Positions 27,138 to 36,256 of a stretch of 64,000 nt of DNA are shown here, one piece after another (the stretch's first letter is position 1; every line of letters begins with the position of its first letter). Both the position numbers and the translations under genes were made by a program. The DNA is from Mycolicibacterium gilvum. GTDB lineage: Bacteria > Actinomycetota > Actinomycetes > Mycobacteriales > Mycobacteriaceae. Location of the stretch: the NCBI RefSeq assembly GCF_900454025.1, contig NZ_UGQM01000001.1, forward strand, positions 3,782,001-3,846,000. Reading direction: 5' to 3'. The notes below the pieces were generated by a model. The model had not been told where the DNA came from. It did no database searches and worked only from the letters and a program-made list of their open reading frames with translations.

Positions 27138-30100
27138 CTACGGCGAGCAGACCAGCGCCGAATCACCCAACGCGCCAAGGGAATCGTCGAATACAGCAAG
27201 TAGATCGCGGATCTGGGTGGCGCTGAGTTCATCTTGGTTGACCTTGTCTTTCAGCTGGGTCCATGAGAGCCCGGGCTGAGCGATTAAGACGGTGCCGCGA
27301 ACCTGTGTCGGGCGGTTCGTGAGCGACCAGGCGGGATGTTCTGGCATCAGACCTAGCATCGCCCGTAGAAGGCCTTCGCTGTCGCTGCCGTCAACCAGCT
27401 TCAGTGCTGGGGAACTGGCTCCGGAGTAACGATCGGCCATCTCTTTCCAGAGCCCGCGATCGGTGAGCCACCGCCGGCTCTTGATGGCCTGAGCGACCAC
27501 GACCTGCATGTCGGTAACTCGCACAGACGGATTCGTTCCGCTAGCGGGCTTCGCGTGCCACAGCTCGATCAAGACCTCATTGGTCCCTCGGAGCTCGAGG
27601 ACAATCAAATCTGCGATCTCCCCCGAGCCGTCGTTCTCAAAAACCCATCGCCGTCGTGCGGTGGTCGTTCGAGTTGTCAGGTGAGTCCGCAACGTGTGGT
27701 GTATCGAATCTCCCTTACCGGCGGGCTTGGCGCTTCGGTCCGTCTCCTTCTCAATGTTGGTGGCACTCCAATCGAGAAAGGTCGGAGTCCAGCGCGTGAG
27801 ATCCCGCTGTACGCCCGGCGGCTGGTAAAGCGTTGCACCGCCGACTATCTGACCATTGAGGAAGTACACCATCGGGGGCATCGTTGACAACAGGTCAGAC
27901 AGAAGCCGAGGAGGCTGATGGCCCCTTCTCACAGAAGTAGGTGAGTCGGCGTCCACAACGTTGCCCTGGGTGTTGAGATACCCGGACCAGACGGTTGCGC
28001 CCGTGTCAGGTCTTACTGCTGCAAGCATCAGGTGGTCGCCAGAGACGACCGCCAAGTCGTGCTGAAGATCAAGGCGGCCGATTGGGAATCCATCCAGAAG
28101 GGTCCATTCACTTGCGAGGAGCAAGAAGTGCATCTCGATGGCCGCAACAGGTACCTCGGGGAAGCGGTCGAGTCGAACTCCACGTGCGACGGACGGAAGC
28201 AGAGGCGCGGCGATCTCAGCTAGGGACCAGTAGCGGTCAGTGAAATCCAAGAGGGCACTGTCGTACTCGCGCAGCGGAACGTATCGCGATTCCCAGAATT
28301 TCGCCTTCTCGACAGCCAAACCGGTGTTGTAGGCGGCGCTGCCGGCGCCCTCGCCCACCTGTGCCATCGCATGGCCGATTGCAGCCTGTGCTGTGTCGGC
28401 TTCGCGCATTCCACGATCGACGCCGCTGCCGGCGAATATCTTGTAACTGGCACTTCCCCGACCACCGCCATACGTGTTGCGCACACCGACGTTCGAGACG
28501 CTCAGTCGTGGAAGGGTGTCGAAGGCTCGCTGGAGCCGCTCCGGATCTGCGGGCCGTAGATGTTCGGTCGTGGCGTCAAGCGCCTCGATGACCGTGGGCA
28601 TGACCGTGCCGTCGCCTGAGTTCACCAATAGGAGCGCACGACGGGACGCGCCCGTGGGCGGGAGGTACGTGATCAGGTGCAGGGCATACTCGGGTGCGTC
28701 CAAGCCCGAATCGAGGGTCCACCGGGGCGAACGCATGCCCTGAGTGACTACGAGGAGGGTCCGGTGCTCGGGGGTAACCGTCGAGTACAGGACTTGCCGT
28801 CCCCGGATTTCGTCACCAGGCTCCAGGCCCGTAGGAACGCTGCCGTCGACAAACGACGGCGTCCAGTCATCGTGGACCTCGGACACCGTGGCACGGACCA
28901 GCGGTCGGATACTCTCCAGCGACAGCTCGGCAGGAGAGCTTGTGAGCTGGTTGACGAAGGCTTTGTCTGCCGCTTCGGCCGCTATCGCGTCGTCGATGAT
29001 TCCAGGTAGGAGCGAGGGCCAGTCGGCGTCCTCCTGGTAGAGGTCCCATAGCGCGCCTCTCAACCCCGGATAGACGTCAGCATCCTGCACCGTCATAAGG
29101 ACCGACGGCTGGGGGAAGTCGGGGTGGCTGCGCACAAGTCTGCCGATGAGTTGGATAGTCGACGCTACCGACTTGTGTTTGTCGTGGTAGGCGGCGAGTC
29201 GGAGACTTTGCAGATCGAATCCCTCGCCTAGCATGCCGACGACGGCGACCGCTCGGACGGTGCCGTTCTGCAAGCCATCGATGATCTGTGTTCGGCGGGC
29301 CTCGCCAAGATCAGATGTCAACGCGGCGACGTCGACCTCGGCCTCCCGGTACAGCTGCACCAGCTCAGTCACTCTCGATCTGGTCCCTGCACGGACGAGC
29401 AGCGTGCTTGACGCGTGCTCTGGCCGATTGAGCTCGTTCACGATCGCGTCGCGGATCAGTTCGTCGCACTCGTGGCGCTGTGCAGAGGCACTGACACTGA
29501 GCAGTCTCGCCTGGACTCTCTTGTAATACCCGTCAGACATGGCCGCTCGGAGGGGATAGTGGAAGATCATCTCGCCGGGGACGCGCTTGCCGTCACGGCG
29601 CCGAGGGGTCGCAGTGAGTAGCACCTTCCTGGCGCCATCGAAGTGGTCTAAGATCGCTCGCCACGTCGGTGCCGGCGCGTGGTGGGCCTCATCAACAATC
29701 ACTAAGTCGAAGAGGTCAACAGGCGCCTTCGAGCCTTCGCTGTAGTGCTCGGGGCTGATTGACTGGGGCAGCGCTACGACTACATCTGCGTCCTCGCAAT
29801 CGTGCCAGGACGTCAACCGCCCCTTCACCTCCAAGACTTTCGGGTTCGCGGTACCGGCTAGGGCACCCATCTGACGTAGGACTTCTTGCTTTTTGAAAGC
29901 GCTCACGGTCTGACTACGCAGCTGGGTGCTCGGGACCACCACCAACATTCGGCTCGATTTGACCAGGTAGGGAGTCGCGAGAGCGATGGCCGTCTTGCCT
30001 GACCCCGTCGGCACCGCGATGAGTGCCGGTTTGACGCGATGGACGGCCCAGTAGCCGAGTAGCGCGCCCAACGCTCCGCGCTGGGGCGGCCGCCACCCCG

Positions 30101-30161
30101 GAACCTCGGGAGTTTGAAAAAGCCCGAAACCGTGGGACGGCTCCTGGTAGAAGGATGGCAC
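27138..30161 (-). CDS. Superfamily 2 DEAH helicase with C-terminal nuclease-like domain
   Basis: 1007 residues. Helicase motifs: PTGSGKT (51-57), VDEAHH (156-161), TATPRRRDG (183-191) and QLIGRLVRSHP (337-347). The central 400 residues have no motif I recognise. Near 841-880 is a possible PD-(D/E)xK-like region: D851 in IADLIVLE, E866 and K871 in IELWHAK. It is convergent with the HA-repeat helicase, 130 bp apart. Similar long helicases occur in bacterial defence islands, some with a small partner gene; no such partner is visible upstream. A defence role is inferred from neighbours. Confidence 0.75.
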   Translation of the reverse strand: MPSFYQEPSHGFGLFQTPEVPGWRPPQRGALGALLGYWAVHRVKPALIAVPTGSGKTAIALATPYLVKSSRMLVVVPSTQLRSQTVSAFKKQEVLRQMGALAGTANPKVLEVKGRLTSWHDCEDADVVVALPQSISPEHYSEGSKAPVDLFDLVIVDEAHHAPAPTWRAILDHFDGARKVLLTATPRRRDGKRVPGEMIFHYPLRAAMSDGYYKRVQARLLSVSASAQRHECDELIRDAIVNELNRPEHASSTLLVRAGTRSRVTELVQLYREAEVDVAALTSDLGEARRTQIIDGLQNGTVRAVAVVGMLGEGFDLQSLRLAAYHDKHKSVASTIQLIGRLVRSHPDFPQPSVLMTVQDADVYPGLRGALWDLYQEDADWPSLLPGIIDDAIAAEAADKAFVNQLTSSPAELSLESIRPLVRATVSEVHDDWTPSFVDGSVPTGLEPGDEIRGRQVLYSTVTPEHRTLLVVTQGMRSPRWTLDSGLDAPEYALHLITYLPPTGASRRALLLVNSGDGTVMPTVIEALDATTEHLRPADPERLQRAFDTLPRLSVSNVGVRNTYGGGRGSASYKIFAGSGVDRGMREADTAQAAIGHAMAQVGEGAGSAAYNTGLAVEKAKFWESRYVPLREYDSALLDFTDRYWSLAEIAAPLLPSVARGVRLDRFPEVPVAAIEMHFLLLASEWTLLDGFPIGRLDLQHDLAVVSGDHLMLAAVRPDTGATVWSGYLNTQGNVVDADSPTSVRRGHQPPRLLSDLLSTMPPMVYFLNGQIVGGATLYQPPGVQRDLTRWTPTFLDWSATNIEKETDRSAKPAGKGDSIHHTLRTHLTTRTTTARRRWVFENDGSGEIADLIVLELRGTNEVLIELWHAKPASGTNPSVRVTDMQVVVAQAIKSRRWLTDRGLWKEMADRYSGASSPALKLVDGSDSEGLLRAMLGLMPEHPAWSLTNRPTQVRGTVLIAQPGLSWTQLKDKVNQDELSATQIRDLLAVFDDSLGALGDSALVCSP

Positions 30162-30943
30162 TCCTAAACTGTGCGACCCACCTCACGCGCACTGCCTTCG
30201 ACACGCCCGTTCTTACGACACTCTTCAAATGCAGAGATCAGGTACAGGCAGTGCTTTCGGGCGTCCAGCCGACCTCGACCCTACGGGCGGCACGCGACCG
30301 TCCGTCGTCGCCGATAACACCCGATTACGTCACTGCAACAGCGACAATTGCAGTTGAAAGGCGATGGTGGTCGTAGAGGCTGGAAATTCCGTCGACGACG
30401 TAAAGGTTCCCGTTACGAAACTCGGCAGTCGTCGGCTCCCGCGCCGTGGTGCCGTACGAGCGGCGCTCATGCACCGGGCAGCCACGTCGGGAAAACGCCA
30501 TCATGGGTAATCGCTGATATCCACCATTCTGGGCGGCCTCCGCTCCCTATATCAGTGGGTCGACACGCCGCCAATGAAAGGCAAGGCAGTATGTCCACCG
30601 CTTCTCCCCGGTCACGCTAGACAACGAGTATGACCGCCTCCGTCGGAATGCTATCGGCGGCTCAGGGCTGAGCGAGGGTATGAATTCGATACGTGTGCCA
30701 TACTCCGAACATGTACTTCTAGTCGAATAATGTTGTCTACGAAACGTTCCGAGTATCATGGATATTCTCTATTATCCATGAAACTGGCCGGTGGTGGCGG
30801 AAGCTGCCAATGCAGGATAGGTACGCCACAACCGCGGCCTGACGGTCAGCGAGACCACGGCCTCCAAGAACGTGCGTACCTGAGTCGGTCCCGGCGCAGC
30901 CGCTCGGACTCCCGGGGACCGATCTGCTCGATGAAGTCACCGT
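30162..30943. other. Gap between helicase and blaI-2
   Basis: About 780 bp without a recognisable gene. It contains the palindrome at 30757-30780, whose right arm includes an ATG opening a plus-strand frame MKLAGGGG to 30951, of unknown reality. Confidence 0.4.
30757..30780. repeat. Palindrome ATGGATA-N8-TATCCAT, copy 1
   Basis: Perfect arms CATGGATA (30757-30764) and TATCCATG (30773-30780). The same ATGGATA-N8-TATCCATGAA design occurs at 59340-59364. In both, the ATG of CCATGAA could be a start codon, suggesting an operator over a leaderless or short-leader gene. Confidence 0.5.
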
Positions 30944-31284
30944 TTACCTGACCGCTTCTTCGGCAGCCGCCGCAACGCCGTGCTGGCTCAGCACCAGGTC
31001 AGACCGCCCCCCGCCCTTGAGGGCATCGCGCATCAACCGTGCCGTGTGCTGCTCGCGCGACAGTGTTGCCCAGTAGCGATAGGCCCGACCGTCGCGCGTT
31101 CGCGGGCCAGCCAGCCTTTGGTATGCAGATTGTCCATGGTGGACATTACCGTGGTGTAGGCGATTTGCCGTTCGGCGGCCAGTTCCTCGAAAATTTCCCG
31201 TACCGTCATCGACGCCTCAGGTCCGTAGTCCCACACGCGTTCCATGATGACCGCTTCCAACTCGCCGAAGCCGCGCACCCGCAC
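30944..31284 (-). pseudogene. BlaI/MecI-family repressor 2, frameshifted
   Basis: The GTG at 31284 has GGAGG 7 bases upstream. The N-terminal winged helix is intact (FGELEAVIMERVW, IAYTTVMSTMDNL), but the open frame leaves the family pattern after GWLARER, near 31086. Shifting frame there restores GRAYRYWATLSREQHTARLMRDALKGGGR and runs to a stop at 30944. One base is therefore missing or extra. A truncated product could still bind DNA but would lack the dimerisation helices. No M56 protease gene accompanies this copy. Confidence 0.75.
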
Positions 31285-31433
31285 CGTTGAACCTCCACTG
31301 TTCGACGAAGAGCTTACCGGCCACCATGGCATACGCGCGATTCAACAAGCGCTGAAGCAGGGCGCACATTAAGTGCCCGGGTGGCCGCTGTCGCCGAAAC
31401 GGCACCAACCGCATGCTGTATCGGCGCGACCCG

Positions 31434-32174
31434 CTACGCCTGAACGGTGACGGGATCCCCTACTCGCACCATGTCGAAATACCACTCGGCGTTTTCCGGG
31501 CTGAGGTTGATGCAGCCGTGGCTGACATTGGCCGCTCCCTGCGCGTCGACCGACCAGGGGGCCGAGTGCACGTAGACACCTCCCCATGTCACCCGCACGC
31601 CGAATTCGCCGTCGATAAGGTAGCCCTCCGGGTCGTCAAGGGGGATACCGATGCTGCGTGAGTCGAACACGACGTTGCGCTGCTTCTCCAACACCGTGAA
31701 GTCACCGACAGGTGTCTCGAAACCGGGCTTACCCAGTGACGCCGGCATTTCACGGACCACCTCGCCGTCGACTTCGACAGTGAATGTGTGCGCATCGATG
31801 TCAGCGATACCGACCACCGCAGCACCGGTGCTGAACTCGGTCTTCAACCCGCCTGCCCGCACTTCGATCTCATCGTGGGCCGGCCAATAGCCGGTCGGCT
31901 TCCACTCCAACGTTGCATCGTCGAGCCATGTGAATTCACCGGCCATCGACTGCGAGGTGGTGATGGAAACGGTACGCTCGGCGGCCTCCCTATTGACGAC
32001 CGGCGCAATGAACTCCACCACCACAGGATGGGCGACCCCGACCACCTCACCGGGGCCCGGAAGGACGCGAATCACGCCGAAAGCGTCGGTGGCCGCAGCT
32101 TCGGCGACTGGGGTGCCCGCCGACGGCGCCAGGAAAGCAGCCACCACGGCTGCCGTGGTTAGGAGCCATCGCAA
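31434..32174 (-). CDS. L,D-transpeptidase Ldt-1 (LdtMt1-like)
   Basis: 246 residues, near the 251 of LdtMt1 (Rv0116c). Signal peptide (1-27), one Ig-like domain (about 30-120), then a YkuD catalytic domain with H203 in VHSAPWS and the motif SHGCINLSP (C221 nucleophile). It forms 3-3 mDAP cross-links in peptidoglycan, which resist most beta-lactams. No second Ig domain or lipobox, unlike Ldt-2. Operator f lies 48 bp before the ATG. Confidence 0.9.
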   Translation of the reverse strand: MRWLLTTAAVVAAFLAPSAGTPVAEAAATDAFGVIRVLPGPGEVVGVAHPVVVEFIAPVVNREAAERTVSITTSQSMAGEFTWLDDATLEWKPTGYWPAHDEIEVRAGGLKTEFSTGAAVVGIADIDAHTFTVEVDGEVVREMPASLGKPGFETPVGDFTVLEKQRNVVFDSRSIGIPLDDPEGYLIDGEFGVRVTWGGVYVHSAPWSVDAQGAANVSHGCINLSPENAEWYFDMVRVGDPVTVQA

Positions 32175-32221
32175 CTAACCTTCACCACCTTCGTTCAACC
32201 GCGGCGTGCGCCACAACGCTA

Positions 32222-32244
32222 GTCTACGTACTTACTACGTATAG
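32222..32244. promoter_or_regulatory. Operator, site f
   Basis: Boxes TACGTAC (32225) and TACGTAT (32236), 11 bp apart, 48 bp upstream of the Ldt-1 start. Confidence 0.65.
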
Positions 32245-32405
32245 CAGCTTCCAAACCGTCAGCGGCGAATCATCCCCACCGCACGGTTGAGCCACGCGCT
32301 TGATCGCCATACATTCCTTGAGTTGGCGTCAGGGCTCACTGCCACGACACCCTTGCGGCAACCGGCCGATCGGCCGCTAGCCACCGCGCCGCATCGCCGC
32401 CTCTC

Positions 32406-32705
32406 CTAGCAGGTGACGTCGACGTAGATGGTCTTGTACACCACCCGCTCCACGGTGCGGTCGCGCACGTTCCTGCGCATCTCGGTGACGTCGCGTCCTG
32501 GTCGAATCGAGCTCACGGCGCACTTCGTAAGAGGCGCGGATCCGGTCTTGCTCACGATGACCGTATATCCGCTGTCCTCAAGGCTTTTCACCGTATCCTG
32601 CGCAGAGCCAGGGCCCGATGGGGCAGCAGGTGCCGGCGCGGCGACCAACACGGCCGCGGTGGTGATACCGGCGACTATCGTCACCGTCTTTGCCAATGTA
32701 GCCAT
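32406..32705 (-). CDS. Small secreted protein (two-cysteine, mycobacterial type)
   Basis: 99 residues: signal peptide ending near APAPAA, then a roughly 65-residue mature domain with two cysteines (LTKCAV and the C-terminal VDVTC) that could form one disulfide. Similar in layout to the gene broken by IS4 at 41068-42969 (signal peptide, LSKC-type motif, C-terminal LNC). Function unknown. The ATG at 32705 is chosen over 32741 because it starts the signal peptide and follows GGGAGTGG. Operator g lies 47 bp upstream. Confidence 0.7.
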   Translation of the reverse strand: MATLAKTVTIVAGITTAAVLVAAPAPAAPSGPGSAQDTVKSLEDSGYTVIVSKTGSAPLTKCAVSSIRPGRDVTEMRRNVRDRTVERVVYKTIYVDVTC

Positions 32706-32751
32706 GTCCACTCCCAATTCGCCGCTGGACCAGCCATTCATCGCCCTGGTC

Positions 32752-32774
32752 TAGTACGTAGTAGATCAGTAGTT
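32752..32774. promoter_or_regulatory. Operator, site g
   Basis: Boxes TACGTAG (32755) and TCAGTAG (32766), 11 bp apart, 47 bp upstream of the small secreted protein gene, nearly the same distance as site f from Ldt-1. Confidence 0.6.
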
Positions 32775-32962
32775 ACTAGTCCAAGGTACCTCAACTGCTG
32801 ACAGTCATACCGGGCTTGCGGGCACGGTTGGATAACGATGAGAACGCTTTTGAGACAGCTACTTTCGACTTTTCGAAAGGATCAGATGGCCGCTATTCGG
32901 AAGTCCGCGCATGGGCACGCACCGCGACGGCCGGGCAGTCGCTGCACAGGACGATGGTCCAG

Positions 32963-34234
32963 CTAGGGCAGTCGATCCGGATTCATGGCGGCTTTGACCG
33001 GCGCCGGCTGCAGTCGCCCGCTGCGATTGAGGTAGAAGAGCGCTGATGCCGTCAGCCCGCCAATTAGGCTCAGCGCTGCCCAGATCAGCTCTGGTGCTCC
33101 GGCATCGCGTGCGGCTTGCATCAGTGCGCCAGTGCCCAAGTTGCCGGCGAGTATGCCGACACCGATGATGGTGTTGTAGAAGCCGTAATGTGTTGCGACC
33201 AACCGGTTGTGGGCGAGTGATACCACGGTGTCCATTTCGAAGGGAAATACCGCTGCTGATCCGACTGCGAGCAGTGCAGCGGCAGAGAGCAAGGCGATTG
33301 CGGAGGCCGCCAGGCCGAACCGGCCGCTATCGGGAACGACGGCCAGCGGCACGAACGCGACCGCCAAGATGAGTGTTCCAATGATTAGTGAGCGTCCCGC
33401 GCCCCATCGTGCACCGAACACGCGAGTGATGCGCAGTTGTCCGCCCACGGCGATCACTCCGGAAATCGCGAACACCGCTGCAACCAAGAGCGTTTCGGCG
33501 TCTGGCGCCAGAATCGCTGCGTGCAGCGGCAGTGCGAGATATACCTGGAAGGACAACACGTAGGAGCCGGTCATGGCCGCTGCGAACAGCAGAAAGGATC
33601 GGTTGGCCACCACGGCGCGCCAGTCATCGAGTACGGACGCCTTCTCGGCGTTGAGTGTGGCGCTGTGCTGGGGAAGGGCGAACAACTGGGCAACGGTCAG
33701 TAGCGCGAACACTGTCGCCGCCGCTGCCGCGGTGACGCGGAAGTCGAGCGCCATCAGCGCCAGTCCCGCCAGCGGGCCGGCCAGAATGCCCGCCTGGTAG
33801 AAGATGTTGAACACTGCGAACGCCTCGACGCGCCGATCACCGGAATCGGCTGCCAGGTAAGCGCGTACCGCCGGGTTGAACAATGCTCCGGCGAAGCCCG
33901 TGGCCGCCGAGGCGATCAACACCATCGGCAGTGACTCGGCCACGACCAGCAACCCGAACCCTGCGGTACGCAGTAGGCATCCCGCTACGATCAGCGGTTT
34001 GTAGCCCAACCGGTCAGCGAGTGTGCCTCCGATGATGAACATGCCCTGCTGTGAGAAATTACGCACGCCCAGCACGAGACCGACCGCCCATGCTGCGAGC
34101 CCCAACGGGCCGGCCAGATATCCCGCCAAGTAGGGCATCAGCATGTAGAAGCCCAGGTTGATGCCGAACTGGTTGATCATCAGCAGCCGGCTCGGCCAAC
34201 CAAAACTCCTGAACTGTGCGGCCACTGCCCTCAC
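32963..34234 (-). CDS. MFS transporter B (Rv0849-like)
   Basis: 423 residues, close paralogue of MFS-A with the same opening ([20 protein letters not shown]) and signature GGTLADRLG. The GTG start at 34234 overlaps the cysK2-B stop as GTGA. Last gene of the cluster MCO-1, lpqS-B, cysK2-B, MFS-B, all on the minus strand. Substrate unknown. Confidence 0.9.
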   Translation of the reverse strand: MRAVAAQFRSFGWPSRLLMINQFGINLGFYMLMPYLAGYLAGPLGLAAWAVGLVLGVRNFSQQGMFIIGGTLADRLGYKPLIVAGCLLRTAGFGLLVVAESLPMVLIASAATGFAGALFNPAVRAYLAADSGDRRVEAFAVFNIFYQAGILAGPLAGLALMALDFRVTAAAAATVFALLTVAQLFALPQHSATLNAEKASVLDDWRAVVANRSFLLFAAAMTGSYVLSFQVYLALPLHAAILAPDAETLLVAAVFAISGVIAVGGQLRITRVFGARWGAGRSLIIGTLILAVAFVPLAVVPDSGRFGLAASAIALLSAAALLAVGSAAVFPFEMDTVVSLAHNRLVATHYGFYNTIIGVGILAGNLGTGALMQAARDAGAPELIWAALSLIGGLTASALFYLNRSGRLQPAPVKAAMNPDRLP

Positions 34235-35343
34235 CGCGCCACCGCCACGGGGTCAACCACCCGCGCGCACCGCGTCCACGACTGGACGACGCACTCTGTG
34301 GGCTCCGCGACGACCGCGGGCTCTGCACCCGGGGGGCCTGCCAGGATTCCGTGTGCCCGGCAGTAGTCGTCGTTGTAGACGGTGTCGAAGTAGCGTTGCG
34401 GGCCGTCGGGAAACACCGCGGCGATCCTTGTACCCTGCGGGTAGGTGCGCGCCGCCCAACCGGCCACCAGCGCGACCGCCCCCACACTCCACCCGCCGCT
34501 GGCGTAGTGGGTGGCGGCCAAGGTTCGGCACGCCCACACCGCCTCCGCGGGCGCCACCCAGTGCACCTCGTGGAATGCGCGGTAATCCACATTGCGGGGG
34601 TAGATGCTCGAGCCCAGGCCGCGCATCAGCCGCGTGCTTGCCGGCTGGCCAAAAATCGTCGAACCAACGGTGTCCACGCCGATCAGCTGCAAGTCGGGAT
34701 TGAACTCGCGCAACACCCGCGCCACGCCGGCTGAATGCCCGCCGGTGCCCACGGAGCACACCAAGACGTCGATGGACCCCAGCTGATTCTGCAACTCCAG
34801 CGCTAAGCCCCGATACGCGTCGACATTGTCGGGATTGTTGTACTGATCCGGATACCAGGCGGTCGGATCACCGGCCAAAATCTCGGCCACCCGATCGCGC
34901 CGAGCCTGCTGCCAACCGCCCCGCGGGTGTGGCTCGGTCACCAGATCCACCTGCCCACCGTATGCCGAAAGCATTCGTTGAACAATCGGTTCCATACCGG
35001 GATCAGCGACCAGCGTCACCGGATGCCCGTATACGGTGCCCGCCAGCGTAAGCCCCAGCCCGAGTGTGCCGCTGGTGGATTCGACGATCCGGCCACCCGG
35101 CTGCAGATCGCCACGGGCGAGGGCACGCTCCACCATGTGCATGGCCGGGCGGTCCTTCATCCCGCCGGGGTTGAAGCCCTCGAGTTTGGCCCAAAAGCCC
35201 CGCTCTTCAGAGCTGAACGGAGCACCGATCCACAGCACTGGAGTGCGGCCGACCAGCGTGGCAGGCCGGCGGTGATACCGGCCGACGGCGCGGCGACGTG
35301 AGGCGGACAGGTCGGGCGTGTGTACGGATAGGACATGGTTCAT
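34231..35343 (-). CDS. cysK2: CysK2-like PLP-dependent S-sulfocysteine synthase B
   Basis: 370 residues. PLP lysine K63 in NPGGMKDRP, loop SGTLGLG, and GTGGHSAG. The frame is intact and starts at the same residue as the other two copies. It is followed by MFS-B with a four-base overlap and preceded by lpqS-B (116 bp). Function as for copy A, by family. Confidence 0.87.
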   Translation of the reverse strand: MNHVLSVHTPDLSASRRRAVGRYHRRPATLVGRTPVLWIGAPFSSEERGFWAKLEGFNPGGMKDRPAMHMVERALARGDLQPGGRIVESTSGTLGLGLTLAGTVYGHPVTLVADPGMEPIVQRMLSAYGGQVDLVTEPHPRGGWQQARRDRVAEILAGDPTAWYPDQYNNPDNVDAYRGLALELQNQLGSIDVLVCSVGTGGHSAGVARVLREFNPDLQLIGVDTVGSTIFGQPASTRLMRGLGSSIYPRNVDYRAFHEVHWVAPAEAVWACRTLAATHYASGGWSVGAVALVAGWAARTYPQGTRIAAVFPDGPQRYFDTVYNDDYCRAHGILAGPPGAEPAVVAEPTECVVQSWTRCARVVDPVAVAR

Positions 35344-35459
35344 GGGGTTTCCACGCTTCTGCGTCGGAGCCGCAGCGCTGAAGAGGACGCGGCTATGGAT
35401 GGTGGGCAGCAGACATCGACCCGAGTCCGCTCAATGCGGACAGGTCATGCGCCGCCCAC

Positions 35460-35873
35460 TCAGCAGCGTGTGATACAGAACCGGGTGAGCCGATCACGAC
35501 CCCAGAGCACAGCCCGGGCCGCCGGCGGCGGGCCACGCATGGATGTGCCGACCGCGGCGCCCCACCAGCCCAGCGCCAAAGCCACGGCGGTGACCAATCC
35601 AAGCGCAAGGGGCAGGGTCATGACCCGGGGCAGCACAGCCGCGGCAATACCGTGGTGCAGGTCGATGATGGACCCGTCCAGACAATGTGGGTGATCGACG
35701 ACTTCAGCGAACTGAGACCCGAGTGCCGATACCACAGCATGGGGTCCGTGCGGCGCCGGAGGATCCACACAGGTGGCTGCCCACCCGGTGACAGCGACCA
35801 GCATCCACGAGATCACTGCCAGCCCGATCAGTCGGCGCAGCAGTATCGTGGTTCGCGAGCCCTCGTGTTTCAC
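35460..35873 (-). CDS. lpqS: LpqS-like envelope protein B
   Basis: About 137 residues from the GTG at 35873, chosen because its surroundings (GGCAACGTTGTG) align with lpqS-A; the open frame extends to 35960. It has an N-terminal hydrophobic segment, a DHPHC motif, a second hydrophobic segment and the terminal LTRFCITRC, close to the LTRFC ending I recall for M. tuberculosis LpqS. A TACTGT -10-like hexamer ends about 12 bases before the GTG. Its 5' half is duplicated at 38143-38359. Confidence 0.75.
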   Translation of the reverse strand: MKHEGSRTTILLRRLIGLAVISWMLVAVTGWAATCVDPPAPHGPHAVVSALGSQFAEVVDHPHCLDGSIIDLHHGIAAAVLPRVMTLPLALGLVTAVALALGWWGAAVGTSMRGPPPAARAVLWGRDRLTRFCITRC

Positions 35874-36256
35874 AACGTTGCCCACAGTAACAGCGCGCAC
35901 GCACGCCACGGCCCGCGCGCGAAGTTGATTCCGTGTTGTTACCGGGTCGCGATTCTTCAATTTCGCCTCACCAGGCCCGCCCCGGGCGTACCGCCATCAG
36001 AGTTTGCAATCTGCCTGCCCGCCACCGGATCTCTTCATCCGGCGCCACCCACCCGGCCACTTCTTGAGGAATCGTTCCTGCATATACGTACTATTTGCTT
36101 ACGTACACAGTTTGGCAGCATTGGGCACCCATTGGTATTCGACGCGTCAGCGCTCGTCGCACTGCTCGGAACACAAGGCGTGCATGAACAAGTCACCGAC
36201 GCCGGAGATGTTACGGATATCACTGAGTCATTCTGGCGAAGATCGACGCACGGCCC
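35874..36256. other. Intergenic region lpqS-B / MCO-1
   Basis: Contains operator h (36085-36106). On the plus strand LVFDASALVALL is reminiscent of a PIN-domain start, but the frame continues only about 40 codons. Otherwise nothing. Confidence 0.4.
36085..36106. promoter_or_regulatory. Operator, site h
   Basis: TACGTAC at 36085 and TACGTAC at 36100, 15 bp apart as in the second pair of site c. It lies 212 bp upstream of lpqS-B, matching site b before lpqS-A. Confidence 0.55.
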
